From positions 237,863 through 301,862 of the forward strand of contig DATAZL010000129.1 in NCBI GenBank assembly GCA_036272055.1: a DNA stretch of 64,000 nt, written 5' to 3'. The notes under the pieces are model-generated. The model ran no database searches and was not told the origin of the DNA. It saw only the letters and a program-made list of their open reading frames with translations. This stretch comes from DASZVB01 sp036272055 (lineage in GTDB: Bacteria > Myxococcota_A > Polyangia > Polyangiales > Polyangiaceae). This document shows positions 8,320 to 17,218 of the stretch, piece after piece. A program made the position numbers and the translations under genes. How positions within the stretch are numbered: position 1 is the stretch's first letter; every line of letters begins with the position of its first letter.

Positions 8320-10145
8320 CGGCGACGTCGGAGGAGCGCGAGCGCGCCTAGCGCGACGAGCCCCGACCGGCTCGTCGCGCTTTCTCTTTTCGTGATCCGG
8401 CAATCGCAGCCGCTGCTCGAGCTCGCGGCACGCATCGTTCCCGCGTCGGTACCTGCGAGGCCTGCGTCCACGACGTGACCGCCGCCTGGCGCGGTGGACG
8501 ACGAGCCTCCCGCGGAGCCCGTCGCGCCGGCTTTTCCGCCGCTTCCCGCTCCGCCGTCGGCGCGGCTGCCGCCAGCGCCGGTGCCGCCGCCAGCGGCGTT
8601 GCTCGCCCCCGCGGCGCTCGCGGCGTCGCCGGAAGTGCCGCCATCCCGATCTGCGGACGGCTCTGCGCCGGGCAGCGGTGCTCCGCTCGGGACGCGCAAC
8701 AGCGCGACCGAGTGCGCGGCGACGGCGAGCACGCCCGCCGGGACGTCCGTGTCGTAGGTAAGGGTGAACGCCGGTAGCGTGCCGTCGGTGCCGACCGGGC
8801 CGCCGCCGCTGAACGCCGCGCGCTTCATCGCCGCCGGCAGCGGGTACGACAGTGACGCGCTCGATGTGTTCACGAGCACCATGCCGGCCACGTACCGGCG
8901 CAGATAGAGACCCCCTTCCGATCCGCCGACGCCTGCGACGCGGAGGGCTTCCAGATCTTCCGGCGGCTCCTCCTCGTACGCACCAAGGTCGACCTCGTAC
9001 TCGGGGTACCAGGTGACGTCGGAGTTGCCGAGCATGACGTAGCTCGTGCCGTTCCGGATCAGGAGATACGCGCCGAGGAGCTGCTCGCGCTCGGCCTGGG
9101 CGAGATCGGTGCCGGCCTTGGTGACGTCGGCCATCCACACCTTGCCCTGGCTCGTCGCGTATTTCTCGATACGACGGAGCGACAGGTTCTCGTCGCCGGC
9201 GCTGCCGAGCCAGGTCTGCCAGTTCTCGGTGAAGACGCCGTCGGTGCCGTCGAGGAACGCCGGCTCGTCGGTGCTGTCGACGAGCGCGTCGGTGTTCGGG
9301 ATGACGAGGTAGCGCGGATGGCTCGCGCTCGCAGCGAACGCAGCGCGCATCGCGTCGAAGTAGTCGCGCGCGCGCGGGTTCCAGAAATCACGCAGGGCGG
9401 CGCGCGAGCTTCCACCCGCGACCGTCGACCACCAGCCGTCCGGCGAGTAATTCAGCCAGGGTGGGAACGCGACGTCGAGGAACACGCCGGTGGCCTTCGT
9501 CGCCGGGAAGGCTTGCCACGCGACGAGGGTGTCGAAGAGATACGAGCGCCACTCGACGGACGAGATGTCCATGAGCCAGTACGGATCGGGATACGAGACG
9601 CGGTTCGCCGTCGTGCCGGGCTGGCTCGTGTGCTGGTACGCCTTCTCGCGCTCGAGCGAGTGCGCTGCGACGTACGGCGTGAACGCCTCGGTATCTTCCT
9701 GCCCGTACTTCTCGGGGCCGACGATGTTCGATACCGGGTTCGCCTGATCGGCGCCGTTCAGGCCGTAGGCCAGGTGGTACGTCAGCGTCAGGAAATTCGG
9801 GTTCTTCTGCCGGTACTCGTCGATCTGATGTGCGAAGAGCTTCTGCGTCCCGACGTAGTGCGTGACGATGAAGTCCTTCTGCGACGGCGAGATCGACTCG
9901 ACCGCGTCGGCGAGCTGGTCCTTCCACACGAGGACGTAGCGGCGCGTCGAGGGAAGCGGCTGCGCGAGGCCCGCAGGCTGTCGCGCCGCGGGCCTGAGCG
10001 GATAAGTGACTCCCGGCGGATGCGACGATGCACTCGCCGGGCGCGCGCCCGTGACGACCGAGGCTGCCGCGAGCGCGGCAGCCAGGGTCCTGGCGATCAG
10101 CGGATCTTCTTGCAGGACGTGCTGCAGCCGGGGCCGCCGTCGCAT
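8295..10145 (-). CDS. Secreted glycoside-hydrolase-like protein with MYXO-CTERM tail
   Basis: A protein of about 616 residues. After an Ala-rich signal peptide (to about ARPASA) comes a domain of roughly 400 residues that looks like a TIM-barrel putative glycoside hydrolase (VFLDVAFPPWLNY, YLVIPNTDAL, GVFTENWQTWL carry acidic candidates at strand ends) followed by a small beta domain. A Gly/Ala/Ser linker leads to SGCDC, a hydrophobic helix and RRRRQRR, the Cys-helix-Arg layout of MYXO-CTERM surface-sorting signals. Substrate unknown. The start is uncertain: ATG at 10145 overlaps the upstream gene by 49 bp, while a CTG at 10100 would overlap its stop by four bases and give a shorter, cleaner signal peptide. 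Confidence 0.7.
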   Translation of the reverse strand: MRRRPRLQHVLQEDPLIARTLAAALAAASVVTGARPASASSHPPGVTYPLRPAARQPAGLAQPLPSTRRYVLVWKDQLADAVESISPSQKDFIVTHYVGTQKLFAHQIDEYRQKNPNFLTLTYHLAYGLNGADQANPVSNIVGPEKYGQEDTEAFTPYVAAHSLEREKAYQHTSQPGTTANRVSYPDPYWLMDISSVEWRSYLFDTLVAWQAFPATKATGVFLDVAFPPWLNYSPDGWWSTVAGGSSRAALRDFWNPRARDYFDAMRAAFAASASHPRYLVIPNTDALVDSTDEPAFLDGTDGVFTENWQTWLGSAGDENLSLRRIEKYATSQGKVWMADVTKAGTDLAQAEREQLLGAYLLIRNGTSYVMLGNSDVTWYPEYEVDLGAYEEEPPEDLEALRVAGVGGSEGGLYLRRYVAGMVLVNTSSASLSYPLPAAMKRAAFSGGGPVGTDGTLPAFTLTYDTDVPAGVLAVAAHSVALLRVPSGAPLPGAEPSADRDGGTSGDAASAAGASNAAGGGTGAGGSRADGGAGSGGKAGATGSAGGSSSTAPGGGHVVDAGLAGTDAGTMRAASSSSGCDCRITKRESATSRSGLVALGALALLRRRRQRRASVL

Positions 10146-13100
10146 TCCTCGAACATGGTCTGGATACGGCCGTCTCCGCAATAGGGCGCGAGCGTGCAGG
10201 TCTTCGTGCAGAGGCCCTGACCGTAGGCGGTGTCGACCGAGACGTTGCGGGCGCCGTTGTCACATTGCTCGGGCGAGGTCCGCGTGCCGTCGCCGCAGTA
10301 TGCCGCGAGCGTGCAGTTCGCGTTGCAGGTGCCGTAGCTGCCGTCGTTGACGCCGTTGTCGCACTGCTCCTTGCCGTCCTTGATGCCGTTGCCGCACTTC
10401 ACGCGGCAGTGCGTGTCGCAGTTGCTTCCGTCGGTGCCGTTCACGGCCTTGCCGTCGTCGCACTGCTCGGGCGACTGGATCTTGCCGTCACCGCACGAGT
10501 TGAGCGGCACGAAGCCCTTGCAGTCCTTGGTGCAGGAGCCGGCCAGACCGCTGTTGACGCCGTCGTCACAGAGCTCGCCGTTCGCGCCGTCCACGGCCTT
10601 GTCGCCGCAGTAGGGAGCCGGCGTGCAGCGGTTGGTGCAGAGGCCGATGCCGTACGCCGTCGCGCTGTTCTTGGCCGTGCCCTGGTCGCAGACCTCGGGC
10701 GGATCTTGCAGCGTGCCGTCGCCGCAGTAGCCGGCGAACGAGCAGTCCGGCTTGCAGGTGCCGTAGCTGCCGTCGTTCTTCCCGTCGTCGCACGTCTCGG
10801 GCGCCGTCTTGATGCCGTCGCCGCAGCGCGGGCCCTGCGTGCAATCGGGGTTGCACTTGCCGTACCCGCCGGTGTTCGCCGAGGTGCCGTTGTCGCACTC
10901 CTCACCGGTGTCGAGGGTGCCGTTGCCGCACTTGAGAGTGCAGGTCGCGGAGCAAGCGCTGCCAGTCGAGCCGTTGCTGATGCCGTCGTCGCATTGCTCG
11001 GGGCCGTTGACGATCTTGTCGCCGCAGCGCTGGCCGAGGGTGCACGAGCTCGTGCAGTGCCCGTAGCCGGTGCCGTTTCCGGCCGCCTCGTCGCAGGCTT
11101 CGCCGTTGGAGACGAGGCCGTCACCGCAGTACGGAGCGAACACGCAACCCGGGGCGCACACCTTCGACGCGCCGTAGCTGCCGAGGTTCGTCCCGTCGTC
11201 GCACTTCTCGGGCGGGTTCTGCACGCTCTTGTCGCCGCAGAAGGGACCGCGCGCCTGGCAACCCGGCATGCAGCCGCCGTACGAGCCGTCGTTCTTGCCG
11301 TCGTCGCACAGCTCACCCGCGACGACGATGCCGTCGCCGCAGACCGGAGTGCACGCGCTGATGTCGTGCACGAAGCCGTTCAGCGTCAGACGGTAGTTCG
11401 ACTGGTTCGTGTGTCGCTCCGCCTGGAAGAGCGCGATCTCGTACATGCCGTCCACGGTGAGGCCGAGCGTCGTCGCCTCGGCCGGCGTGAGGGTGACGGT
11501 GCCGTTCAGCGCAGAGTGCAAACCGCCGAGGTCCACGGCGAGCTTGCCGTTGATGAACACCCAGACGTCGTCGTCACCGGTGAAGTCGAGGACCTCGCCG
11601 CCCTTGTAGGTGAACTGATAGCGGAGCTCGCTGTTGAACGAGAAGTTGTGGAAATTGCCGTCGTCGGCCTTGTCGGTCTGGGGGTTCGCCCCGGCGTTCC
11701 AGCCGAGCCCGTCGATCGGGAAGAAGGCCGAGGACGCCTGCTGATACGCACCGCCCGCGATCTGGTTCAGGGTCAGCGTGGTGGGATTGCCCATCGCGTC
11801 CAGGTACACGAGCTTCACGTACTTGTTCGCCGTCGTGCCGTCGGATTCCGTCGCGTGGTACCAGGTGTAGAACGAGTCCGCGCTCGTCAGAAACTTCTGC
11901 GTGATGCCCGTGTTGTAGACGGGCTTGCCGTCCGCACCGAGCGCGTCGAGCACCATGTTCTTCTGGCCGCTGCCGGTGAAGGACTGGTAGTCCGGGTGCC
12001 CGGCGCCGGGGACGGTGGTCCCCTTGTAGAGGAAGTCGCGGTAGAGGATGGGGATGGCGAGCGACGCGGGTGGCGTCAGCGTCGTCACCTTGCAGGTGAA
12101 GCCCGCTTCGATGCCGCACGTCGCGCTGCAGCCGTCGCCGTTCGTGGTGTTGCCATCGTCGCACGCCTCTTGCGGGAACTTGAAGCCGTCACCGCAAACC
12201 GCCGTGCATTGACCCGACGAGCACTTCGGCTCCGTCGTGCAGTAGGGCGAGCACCCGTCGTACGGGATGCGATTGTGATCGTCGCACTGCTCGAAGCCTT
12301 CCTTCACGCCGTCGCCGCACGTGGTGACGTGACAGACGGAGGGGCTCGCCACCGTGCAGGCGTGGCCCGCCTCGGGCTTGCAGGTTGCGCTGCAGCCGTC
12401 GCCGCTCGTCGCGTTGCCGTCGTCGCATTGCTCGGCGCCGACGAGGATGCCGTCACCGCACTGCTTCGCCACGCAGCGAGTGCCCGCCGCCGGGCATACC
12501 CAGCCGGTCTCGAGCCCGCACGTCGTGTTGCAGCCGTCACCCGCGATCTTGTTGCCATCGTCGCACTGCTCGGTGCCGCCGATCTTGCCGTCACCGCACT
12601 TGACGGTGGAGACGCAGGGCTGACCCGGCGTCGGGCAGGAGTAGCCCGACTCGATCAGACAGAGCGGACTGCAACCGTCGCCGCCCTTCGTCGCGCCGTC
12701 GTCGCACTGCTCGCCGATGGCGAGATCGACGATGCTGTTGCCGCAGTACGCCGTCTTCTGGCAGGCAGCGCCGGCGGTCGGGCACGTCCAGCCGTCTTCG
12801 ACTTTGCAGGCGGAGCTGCAGCCGTCGCCGCTGACCTTGCCGCCGTCGTCGCACTCTTCACCGGCCGAGATGATCGCGTCGCCGCAGATATTCTGCGCCT
12901 GGGTGCACTTGCCGCCGGTGCCGTCGGTGCCCTTCGGGCAGGTGTAACCAGGCTCCACCGTGCAGTTCGACGTGCAGCCGTCACCGCTCACGGTGCCGCC
13001 GTCGTCACACGTCTCGCCGGGGTCGACCTTGCCGTTGCCGCAGACCCAGATGTTCACGCACGCCTGACCGGGCGTCGTGCAGGTGTAACCCGGTTCGATC

Positions 13101-13900
13101 TTGCAGACGCCGGAGCAGCCGTCGCCGGGGACCGCGTTGCCGTCGTCACAGGTCTCGCTCTGCGCGGTCTGGACCATGCCGTCGCCGCAGTACTGGAGCG
13201 ACACGCAGGCCTGGCCGGGCATCGGGCAGGTGTAGCCGAGCTCGAGCTTGCAATCGGCGCTACAGCCGTCGCCGTTCGAGGTGCCGGCGTCGGCCTTGTC
13301 ACCGTCGTCGCATTGCTCTCCGGGATCGAGCGCGCCGTCGCCGCAGTAACCTTTGTGGTTCGCGACGCACGCCTCACCGGGGACCATGCAGGTGAAGCCG
13401 TCTTCGACCGCGGAGCAGTCGGAGTTACAGCCGTCGCCGTTCTGCGCGTTGCCGTCGTCGCAGACCTCGTCGCCCTCGATCTTGCCGTTGCCGCATTCCT
13501 TCTTGACGTTGTACTCGCACGCCTGACCGACGGTCGGGCAGCTGTAGCCCGGTTCGATCTTGCAGACACCGGAGCAGCCGTCGCCGGGCGTCGCGTTCCC
13601 GTCGTCGCACTGTTCCTTGCCGCTGATCTTGCCGTCACCGCACTGGAGGAGCGGCGTGCAAGCGTCACCGACGCAGGCGTCGAACACGCTGTGTCCGCCC
13701 GAACCGAGACCGGAGTCCATCGGCGTCGTGAAGATCGTGCCGCCGGCGCCGCTGTCGACACCGGAAGTGCCGGTGCCACCGTTGCCGCCGGTGTGCTTGA
13801 CCGGATCGCGGACGACCTGTGCGTCGCTGCTGCATCCGGAGATTGCGGAGATTGCGAGAAGCACCGCGGCAGCTTTGGCGGCGAAGAACGTAAGACGCAT
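10097..13900 (-). CDS. Giant lipoprotein with 23 DUF4215-like Cys repeats and a fibro-slime-type domain
   Basis: A 1267-residue surface lipoprotein. The signal peptide ends in AISGC (Cys23). By eye I count 11 Cys repeats of the CGDGxxxxxEQCDDGN...GDGCSxxC type, then a non-repeat domain at about residues 610-855 with FTGDDDVWVFINGKLAVDLG (fibro-slime/PA14-like), then 12 shorter repeats ending CSTSCKKIR. The first group resembles DUF4215 more closely; the second lacks the GYxC tail and is more degenerate. Such proteins are taken to be adhesins or matrix proteins, with Asp-rich loops that may bind calcium; that is inference. The ATG at 13900 has GAAGGAG eight bases upstream. It probably forms a unit with the overlapping MYXO-CTERM protein downstream. 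Confidence 0.85.
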   Translation of the reverse strand: MRLTFFAAKAAAVLLAISAISGCSSDAQVVRDPVKHTGGNGGTGTSGVDSGAGGTIFTTPMDSGLGSGGHSVFDACVGDACTPLLQCGDGKISGKEQCDDGNATPGDGCSGVCKIEPGYSCPTVGQACEYNVKKECGNGKIEGDEVCDDGNAQNGDGCNSDCSAVEDGFTCMVPGEACVANHKGYCGDGALDPGEQCDDGDKADAGTSNGDGCSADCKLELGYTCPMPGQACVSLQYCGDGMVQTAQSETCDDGNAVPGDGCSGVCKIEPGYTCTTPGQACVNIWVCGNGKVDPGETCDDGGTVSGDGCTSNCTVEPGYTCPKGTDGTGGKCTQAQNICGDAIISAGEECDDGGKVSGDGCSSACKVEDGWTCPTAGAACQKTAYCGNSIVDLAIGEQCDDGATKGGDGCSPLCLIESGYSCPTPGQPCVSTVKCGDGKIGGTEQCDDGNKIAGDGCNTTCGLETGWVCPAAGTRCVAKQCGDGILVGAEQCDDGNATSGDGCSATCKPEAGHACTVASPSVCHVTTCGDGVKEGFEQCDDHNRIPYDGCSPYCTTEPKCSSGQCTAVCGDGFKFPQEACDDGNTTNGDGCSATCGIEAGFTCKVTTLTPPASLAIPILYRDFLYKGTTVPGAGHPDYQSFTGSGQKNMVLDALGADGKPVYNTGITQKFLTSADSFYTWYHATESDGTTANKYVKLVYLDAMGNPTTLTLNQIAGGAYQQASSAFFPIDGLGWNAGANPQTDKADDGNFHNFSFNSELRYQFTYKGGEVLDFTGDDDVWVFINGKLAVDLGGLHSALNGTVTLTPAEATTLGLTVDGMYEIALFQAERHTNQSNYRLTLNGFVHDISACTPVCGDGIVVAGELCDDGKNDGSYGGCMPGCQARGPFCGDKSVQNPPEKCDDGTNLGSYGASKVCAPGCVFAPYCGDGLVSNGEACDEAAGNGTGYGHCTSSCTLGQRCGDKIVNGPEQCDDGISNGSTGSACSATCTLKCGNGTLDTGEECDNGTSANTGGYGKCNPDCTQGPRCGDGIKTAPETCDDGKNDGSYGTCKPDCSFAGYCGDGTLQDPPEVCDQGTAKNSATAYGIGLCTNRCTPAPYCGDKAVDGANGELCDDGVNSGLAGSCTKDCKGFVPLNSCGDGKIQSPEQCDDGKAVNGTDGSNCDTHCRVKCGNGIKDGKEQCDNGVNDGSYGTCNANCTLAAYCGDGTRTSPEQCDNGARNVSVDTAYGQGLCTKTCTLAPYCGDGRIQTMFEECDGGPGCSTSCKKIR

Positions 13901-14184
13901 GCGAGAGGCTCCTTCGGCGCGTGCGACGACGCGCGAACTTTGCAATCTATCACGAGCGCATGCTCCGTGAGCGTAGACGGGTCGAAAATTATCCGCGGTC
14001 TCGAGCTCGCTCGCTTGCTCGCTCGCGGTGACCTGATCGGCCGCGACTTGATTGAGCGCTCGTTCGTCGTTGCGCACTCGCGCGTTCGACGTCGTCGTTC
14101 GTCACCGTGCGGCCGACACGTAGGCACCTGTGGCAGCGACGCGCTTCGGCGTTCCGCATCCGCACCCGTGTCGTCCCTCACCTG
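13901..14184. other. Upstream region of the DUF4215 lipoprotein gene; no gene seen
   Basis: This stretch holds the leader and presumably the promoter of the minus-strand lipoprotein gene. Several short GAGCG/CGCTC repeats are visible around 14000-14090 (gctcgctcgcttgctcgctcgc). I could not identify a convincing -35/-10 pair. Both strands read into frames that are only open because of the base composition. Confidence 0.4.
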
Positions 14185-14257
14185 CGCGAGCAAAGCGAGC
14201 CCGCGAAGCGGCGGGGGCGCGGGTCGCGAAGCGAGCCCGCGGGGGTAAGACCCCCTC
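14185..14257. repeat. Diverged copy of the dispersed GC-rich palindromic element
   Basis: The segment gcgagcaaagcgagcccgcg matches the same words at 43157-43176 downstream of htpG, and a second aagcgagcccgcg follows. It ends in a small hairpin, GGGGGT-aag-ACCCCC (14241-14255), in place of the GGGGGGCC palindrome of the other copies. It lies between the ends of the Fic-like gene (14302) and the region upstream of the DUF4215 gene. Confidence 0.5.
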
Positions 14258-14301
14258 ACAAACCAATCCCACGACGACGATCATCGTCGCCCGCTCTCTA
14301 T

Positions 14302-15606
14302 CTAGAGGAACGCGAGCGCCGCGTCCGCGCTGCGGTCGGCGAGAAAACCGGGCAGATCGCCCTCGGGAACGGTGGCGAGCGACTCGAGAAACGCGAAGAG
14401 CCGCCTGCGGCGTGCAGCGAGCTCGAACGCGCGACGAACGGGGTTCTCGTCGGCGAGCAGCCAGGCATCGACTGCGCGTTCGAAGACGGACTCGTATGCG
14501 GAGAGCGTCAGACGGAGCGCAAGGTGATCCAGGACGAGATGTGGGAGCCCGGCGCCGCACGCTTCACGCAGGACACCGTTCACGAGCGACATCGCGACGG
14601 ACTGGTTACCGCTCGTGAACGGGTGGAGCCGCACGAGACGCCAGTGCACCGACGCGGCGCAGCGCACCCCCTCGGCCCGGCGACCCGTACGTGCGGCTTC
14701 CCGCGCCGCGGCGAGCGCCACCCGGATCGCCGCGAGATGAGCGTCGCTGAAAGGACGCGGCGGGCAAAACCAGGGCGCCGCGTGCTCGTCGGTGTCGGCG
14801 CGCGCGGTGACGACGCGTCCCCACTTTTCGCCGTTCTCCTCGAGCTCTCGCGCAGGGGCGAGCGACGCCTGGTCGGCGACGCTCTGTGCGAGCAGCCCCT
14901 GGAACCGCTCTCCGCCGATCGGCGCAGCGCCCACGCGAGGCCCGGAGACGAAGCGAACGCCCTCGGGCGTCTCCTCGGTGACGGACGGGGTCTGCCAGAA
15001 GACGCCCGGCGCGGTGCCGTCCTTTCCGACCACTGGACTTGCCGGACGGTAGAACGACTCACCGCTCGCTCCGACGTGTGCGACGACGTTCAGCTCGCAT
15101 AGGAACGTGGAGAAGCGCTCCACGGTCGAGACGACGTCATCTGCGGCGTCGATCCGCGCGCGCACGTCGCCCATGTTGTCCCAGTACTCGCGAACGATCT
15201 CGTAAGGCGAACCCGGGAAGCGGACTATCTCGGCGTGGGAGACCCTTCGCTCGAGGTCCGACAGCACGAGCGGCGCGAAGGAGAACGTACCGAACGTGCG
15301 CGCGACGAAGAGCTCCCACGCGGCGGTGCCGGCGCCCGACGCGGCGCGCGCCTCGGCGACCGTGCGTACGCCGTCGAGCGCACCGAAGCATGCCAGCGCC
15401 GTCGCTCGGTCGATGCCGCACACCGTCAGCGACGCGCCGGCTCGAGCCGACTCGAGGAGTACACCGCACGAGGCGGGACGTGCCGTCACGTCACCCGGGC
15501 CGACCAGGACGTCGCCGTCGCGTGGGGCGAAGCGGAGCGTCTGCTCGGAGTAGTACGGATCGAACGACGTCGTGCTCGCGCTCGAGAGCCAGTCCGCGTA
15601 TCTCAC
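14302..15606 (-). CDS. Conserved protein with PqqD-like region and degenerate Fic-like motif
   Basis: A 434-residue protein that I do not recognise by name. Residues about 65-120 (CFGALDGVRTVAEARAASG, then FGTFSFAPLVLSDLE) look like a PqqD-type winged helix. The C-terminal third has RLHPFTSGNQS at 326-336 followed by long helices, which resembles the Fic motif HPFx[D/E]GNGR but lacks the acidic residue and the GR. AMP-transfer by the usual mechanism is therefore unlikely; the fold may have another activity or act as scaffold. A central PWFCPPRPFSDAHL segment looks conserved-type. The GTG at 15606 overlaps the methyltransferase stop by four bases (GTGA), so the two are translated together. Confidence 0.7.
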   Translation of the reverse strand: MRYADWLSSASTTSFDPYYSEQTLRFAPRDGDVLVGPGDVTARPASCGVLLESARAGASLTVCGIDRATALACFGALDGVRTVAEARAASGAGTAAWELFVARTFGTFSFAPLVLSDLERRVSHAEIVRFPGSPYEIVREYWDNMGDVRARIDAADDVVSTVERFSTFLCELNVVAHVGASGESFYRPASPVVGKDGTAPGVFWQTPSVTEETPEGVRFVSGPRVGAAPIGGERFQGLLAQSVADQASLAPARELEENGEKWGRVVTARADTDEHAAPWFCPPRPFSDAHLAAIRVALAAAREAARTGRRAEGVRCAASVHWRLVRLHPFTSGNQSVAMSLVNGVLREACGAGLPHLVLDHLALRLTLSAYESVFERAVDAWLLADENPVRRAFELAARRRRLFAFLESLATVPEGDLPGFLADRSADAALAFL

Positions 15607-16682
15607 GTCGAAAGCGCTTCTTTCAGGCCTTGCTCGGAGTTTTGCACGATGCGGTAACGGGCTGGCCACTCGCCGTGGGAGGACGGGTACTCGAGGGGAC
15701 GGTACCGCGAAACGATCTCGTCGTGCTTCGAGAACAGCACTGTCGACTCCGGATCGAGCCCGCGCACGACGACGAGACCCGACGGCGCGGTCGGCACGAC
15801 GGAGATCCGCAGCTCGGGCCGGTACTCGAGGAGCGCCTCCAGCACCTTCCAGACGTCCCCGACCCAGAAGCTCGTCGCTCGTTCCCGCGAGGCAGCGACC
15901 GGGAGCACCGGCAGACAGTCGTGCATCACGATCGTGGACGCCGGGCCAGACCAGCGCTCGGCGTTCGCGAAGTCGCGCAGCGCGTATTCGAACCAGTGCA
16001 TCCCGTCGACGAACGTCAGCTCGACGGGACGGCCGTCGAACGCCGTCGCGGGTGTCTCCCCGGCGAAGAAGGCGTCGCTCTTCATCGGGTAGACGCGGGT
16101 GTTGGGCGGCACCGGTCGCCCTCGCGTCCCCTCGGGATCGACGCCGACGGCGATGGATGCCGTGCGCGCGAGGGCCAGGGTCGACCCGGTATCGAGTCCT
16201 ATCTCGAGATAGGTATCCGGCGCGAGCAGCTGGTGCACGCGCGCGAGCACGTCGCGATACTGGGGTCCCGGAAAGGCGAGACCCGCGAGAAACGGGAGCG
16301 CGCCAGGGTAATCCGCGTGTGCTTCGGCCACGCGGATCATCAGCGCGCGCGCCTCCCCGGGATTGCCGAGCGCCGCCAGCATCTGGGCCTTCAGGCTGAG
16401 CGCGCCGAGGTTCGCCGGAGCGCTCGCGAGGAGCTCGTTCACGAGCGTGAGGGCGACGGCGTGCTCCGCCGCGCCGAACCGCGCGGCGGCCTCGACCAGG
16501 GTGAGCCCGGGGTCCGTCAGGCCCGCGTCCCGCGCTGCCTCGCACAGAGCGATCGCGCTCCGGGCTCCGCCGTGTCGCAGGTATTGCTGCGCGGTCCACA
16601 CGAGCTCCGCCGCCGTCGCTCCGGCGACCATTCGCCCGAGCGCGGACGGCGCCGGATCGAAGGAAGAGGCTTCTCCGCTCAC
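15603..16682 (-). CDS. TPR-containing class I SAM-dependent methyltransferase
   Basis: A 359-residue protein. Residues about 25-130 form helical TPR-like repeats (AIALCEAARDAGLTDPG, ALSLKAQMLAALGNPGEAR). Residues 158-350 are a Rossmann methyltransferase: motif I is YLEIGLDTGSTLALA (158-172), an acidic residue in VGVDPEG binds the SAM ribose, and FVDGMHWFEYALRDF and IVMHDC follow, as in the Methyltransf_24 type. The substrate is unknown; TPRs suggest a protein partner, perhaps the Fic-like protein encoded by the overlapping next gene. The start GTG at 16682 lies 130 bp from the divergent MAPEG gene. Confidence 0.75.
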   Translation of the reverse strand: MSGEASSFDPAPSALGRMVAGATAAELVWTAQQYLRHGGARSAIALCEAARDAGLTDPGLTLVEAAARFGAAEHAVALTLVNELLASAPANLGALSLKAQMLAALGNPGEARALMIRVAEAHADYPGALPFLAGLAFPGPQYRDVLARVHQLLAPDTYLEIGLDTGSTLALARTASIAVGVDPEGTRGRPVPPNTRVYPMKSDAFFAGETPATAFDGRPVELTFVDGMHWFEYALRDFANAERWSGPASTIVMHDCLPVLPVAASRERATSFWVGDVWKVLEALLEYRPELRISVVPTAPSGLVVVRGLDPESTVLFSKHDEIVSRYRPLEYPSSHGEWPARYRIVQNSEQGLKEALST

Positions 16683-16812
16683 TCGCCGCGGAACGTATCA
16701 TCTGCCTGACTCCACTTCGAGGCCGCGCAGAACAGCTCCCGCGAGCTCGAGGATTCTTCGCGCAGAATTCTTTGCCGCTGACCGGCGGCTCCGGGATAGA
16801 AAGCCGACCACC

Positions 16813-17208
16813 ATGCTCACTGACGTGCAGGCGCTCGTGTATTCGACGTATCTGACGCTCGCCATGCTCCTCACCGCGAGCGTCCTGCGGGCGCGGGCGT
16901 GGGCGCCGCCAGGCCTGGTGATCGCATTGGGCAACCGGGACGACGTGCCCCCGCCGACGGCGCTCGCCGCTCGTGCCGATCGCGCCGGGAAGAACATGCT
17001 CGAGGGGCTCCTCCTCTTCGTGGCCGCGGTCGCCGCGGCCCGCTACGCCGGTGTGACCCAGGAAAAAGTGGAGCTCGGCGCGACCCTCTTCTTCTGGGCG
17101 AGGGTCGTCTATTTCGGCGTTTATCTGGCGGGCATCCCGTACTTACGCACCGCGGTGTGGGCGGTGGCCACCGTCGGTACCTTCATGATCGCGCGGGCCG
17201 CGTTGTAA
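16813..17208 (+). CDS. MAPEG family membrane protein
   Basis: A 131-residue integral membrane protein with four hydrophobic segments. The pattern RADRAGKNMLEGLLLF and ARVVYFGVYLAGIPYLRTAVW are hallmarks of MAPEG (membrane-associated proteins in eicosanoid and glutathione metabolism). Bacterial members often conjugate glutathione to lipophilic electrophiles, or have unknown roles. The ATG at 16813 has a weak GAAAG 11 nt before it. It ends 10 bp before the SDR gene and opens a plus-strand run of three genes with a lipid or redox flavour. Confidence 0.8.
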   Translation: MLTDVQALVYSTYLTLAMLLTASVLRARAWAPPGLVIALGNRDDVPPPTALAARADRAGKNMLEGLLLFVAAVAAARYAGVTQEKVELGATLFFWARVVYFGVYLAGIPYLRTAVWAVATVGTFMIARAAL

Positions 17209-17218
17209 GACTCGTTTC

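Noticed and set aside
10265..14248. A 1327-residue plus-strand reading frame opposite the DUF4215 gene.
   Set aside because: It is the antisense of Cys/Asp/Gly-repeat codons, which keeps the frame free of stops. Composition is Val/Ala/Arg-rich without domains, and the minus strand has a signal peptide, lipobox and repeats.
14595..14627. A functional Fic AMP-transferase active site in the 434-residue protein.
   Set aside because: HPFTSGNQS lacks the Asp/Glu and the Gly-Arg of HPFx[D/E]GNGR, so classical AMPylation is unlikely.
14302..16701. One 799-residue protein covering the methyltransferase and Fic-like region.
   Set aside because: The N-terminal half reads as Arg-rich shadow of the methyltransferase gene in another frame. 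The GTGA overlap at 15603-15606 gives a natural start for the second protein.
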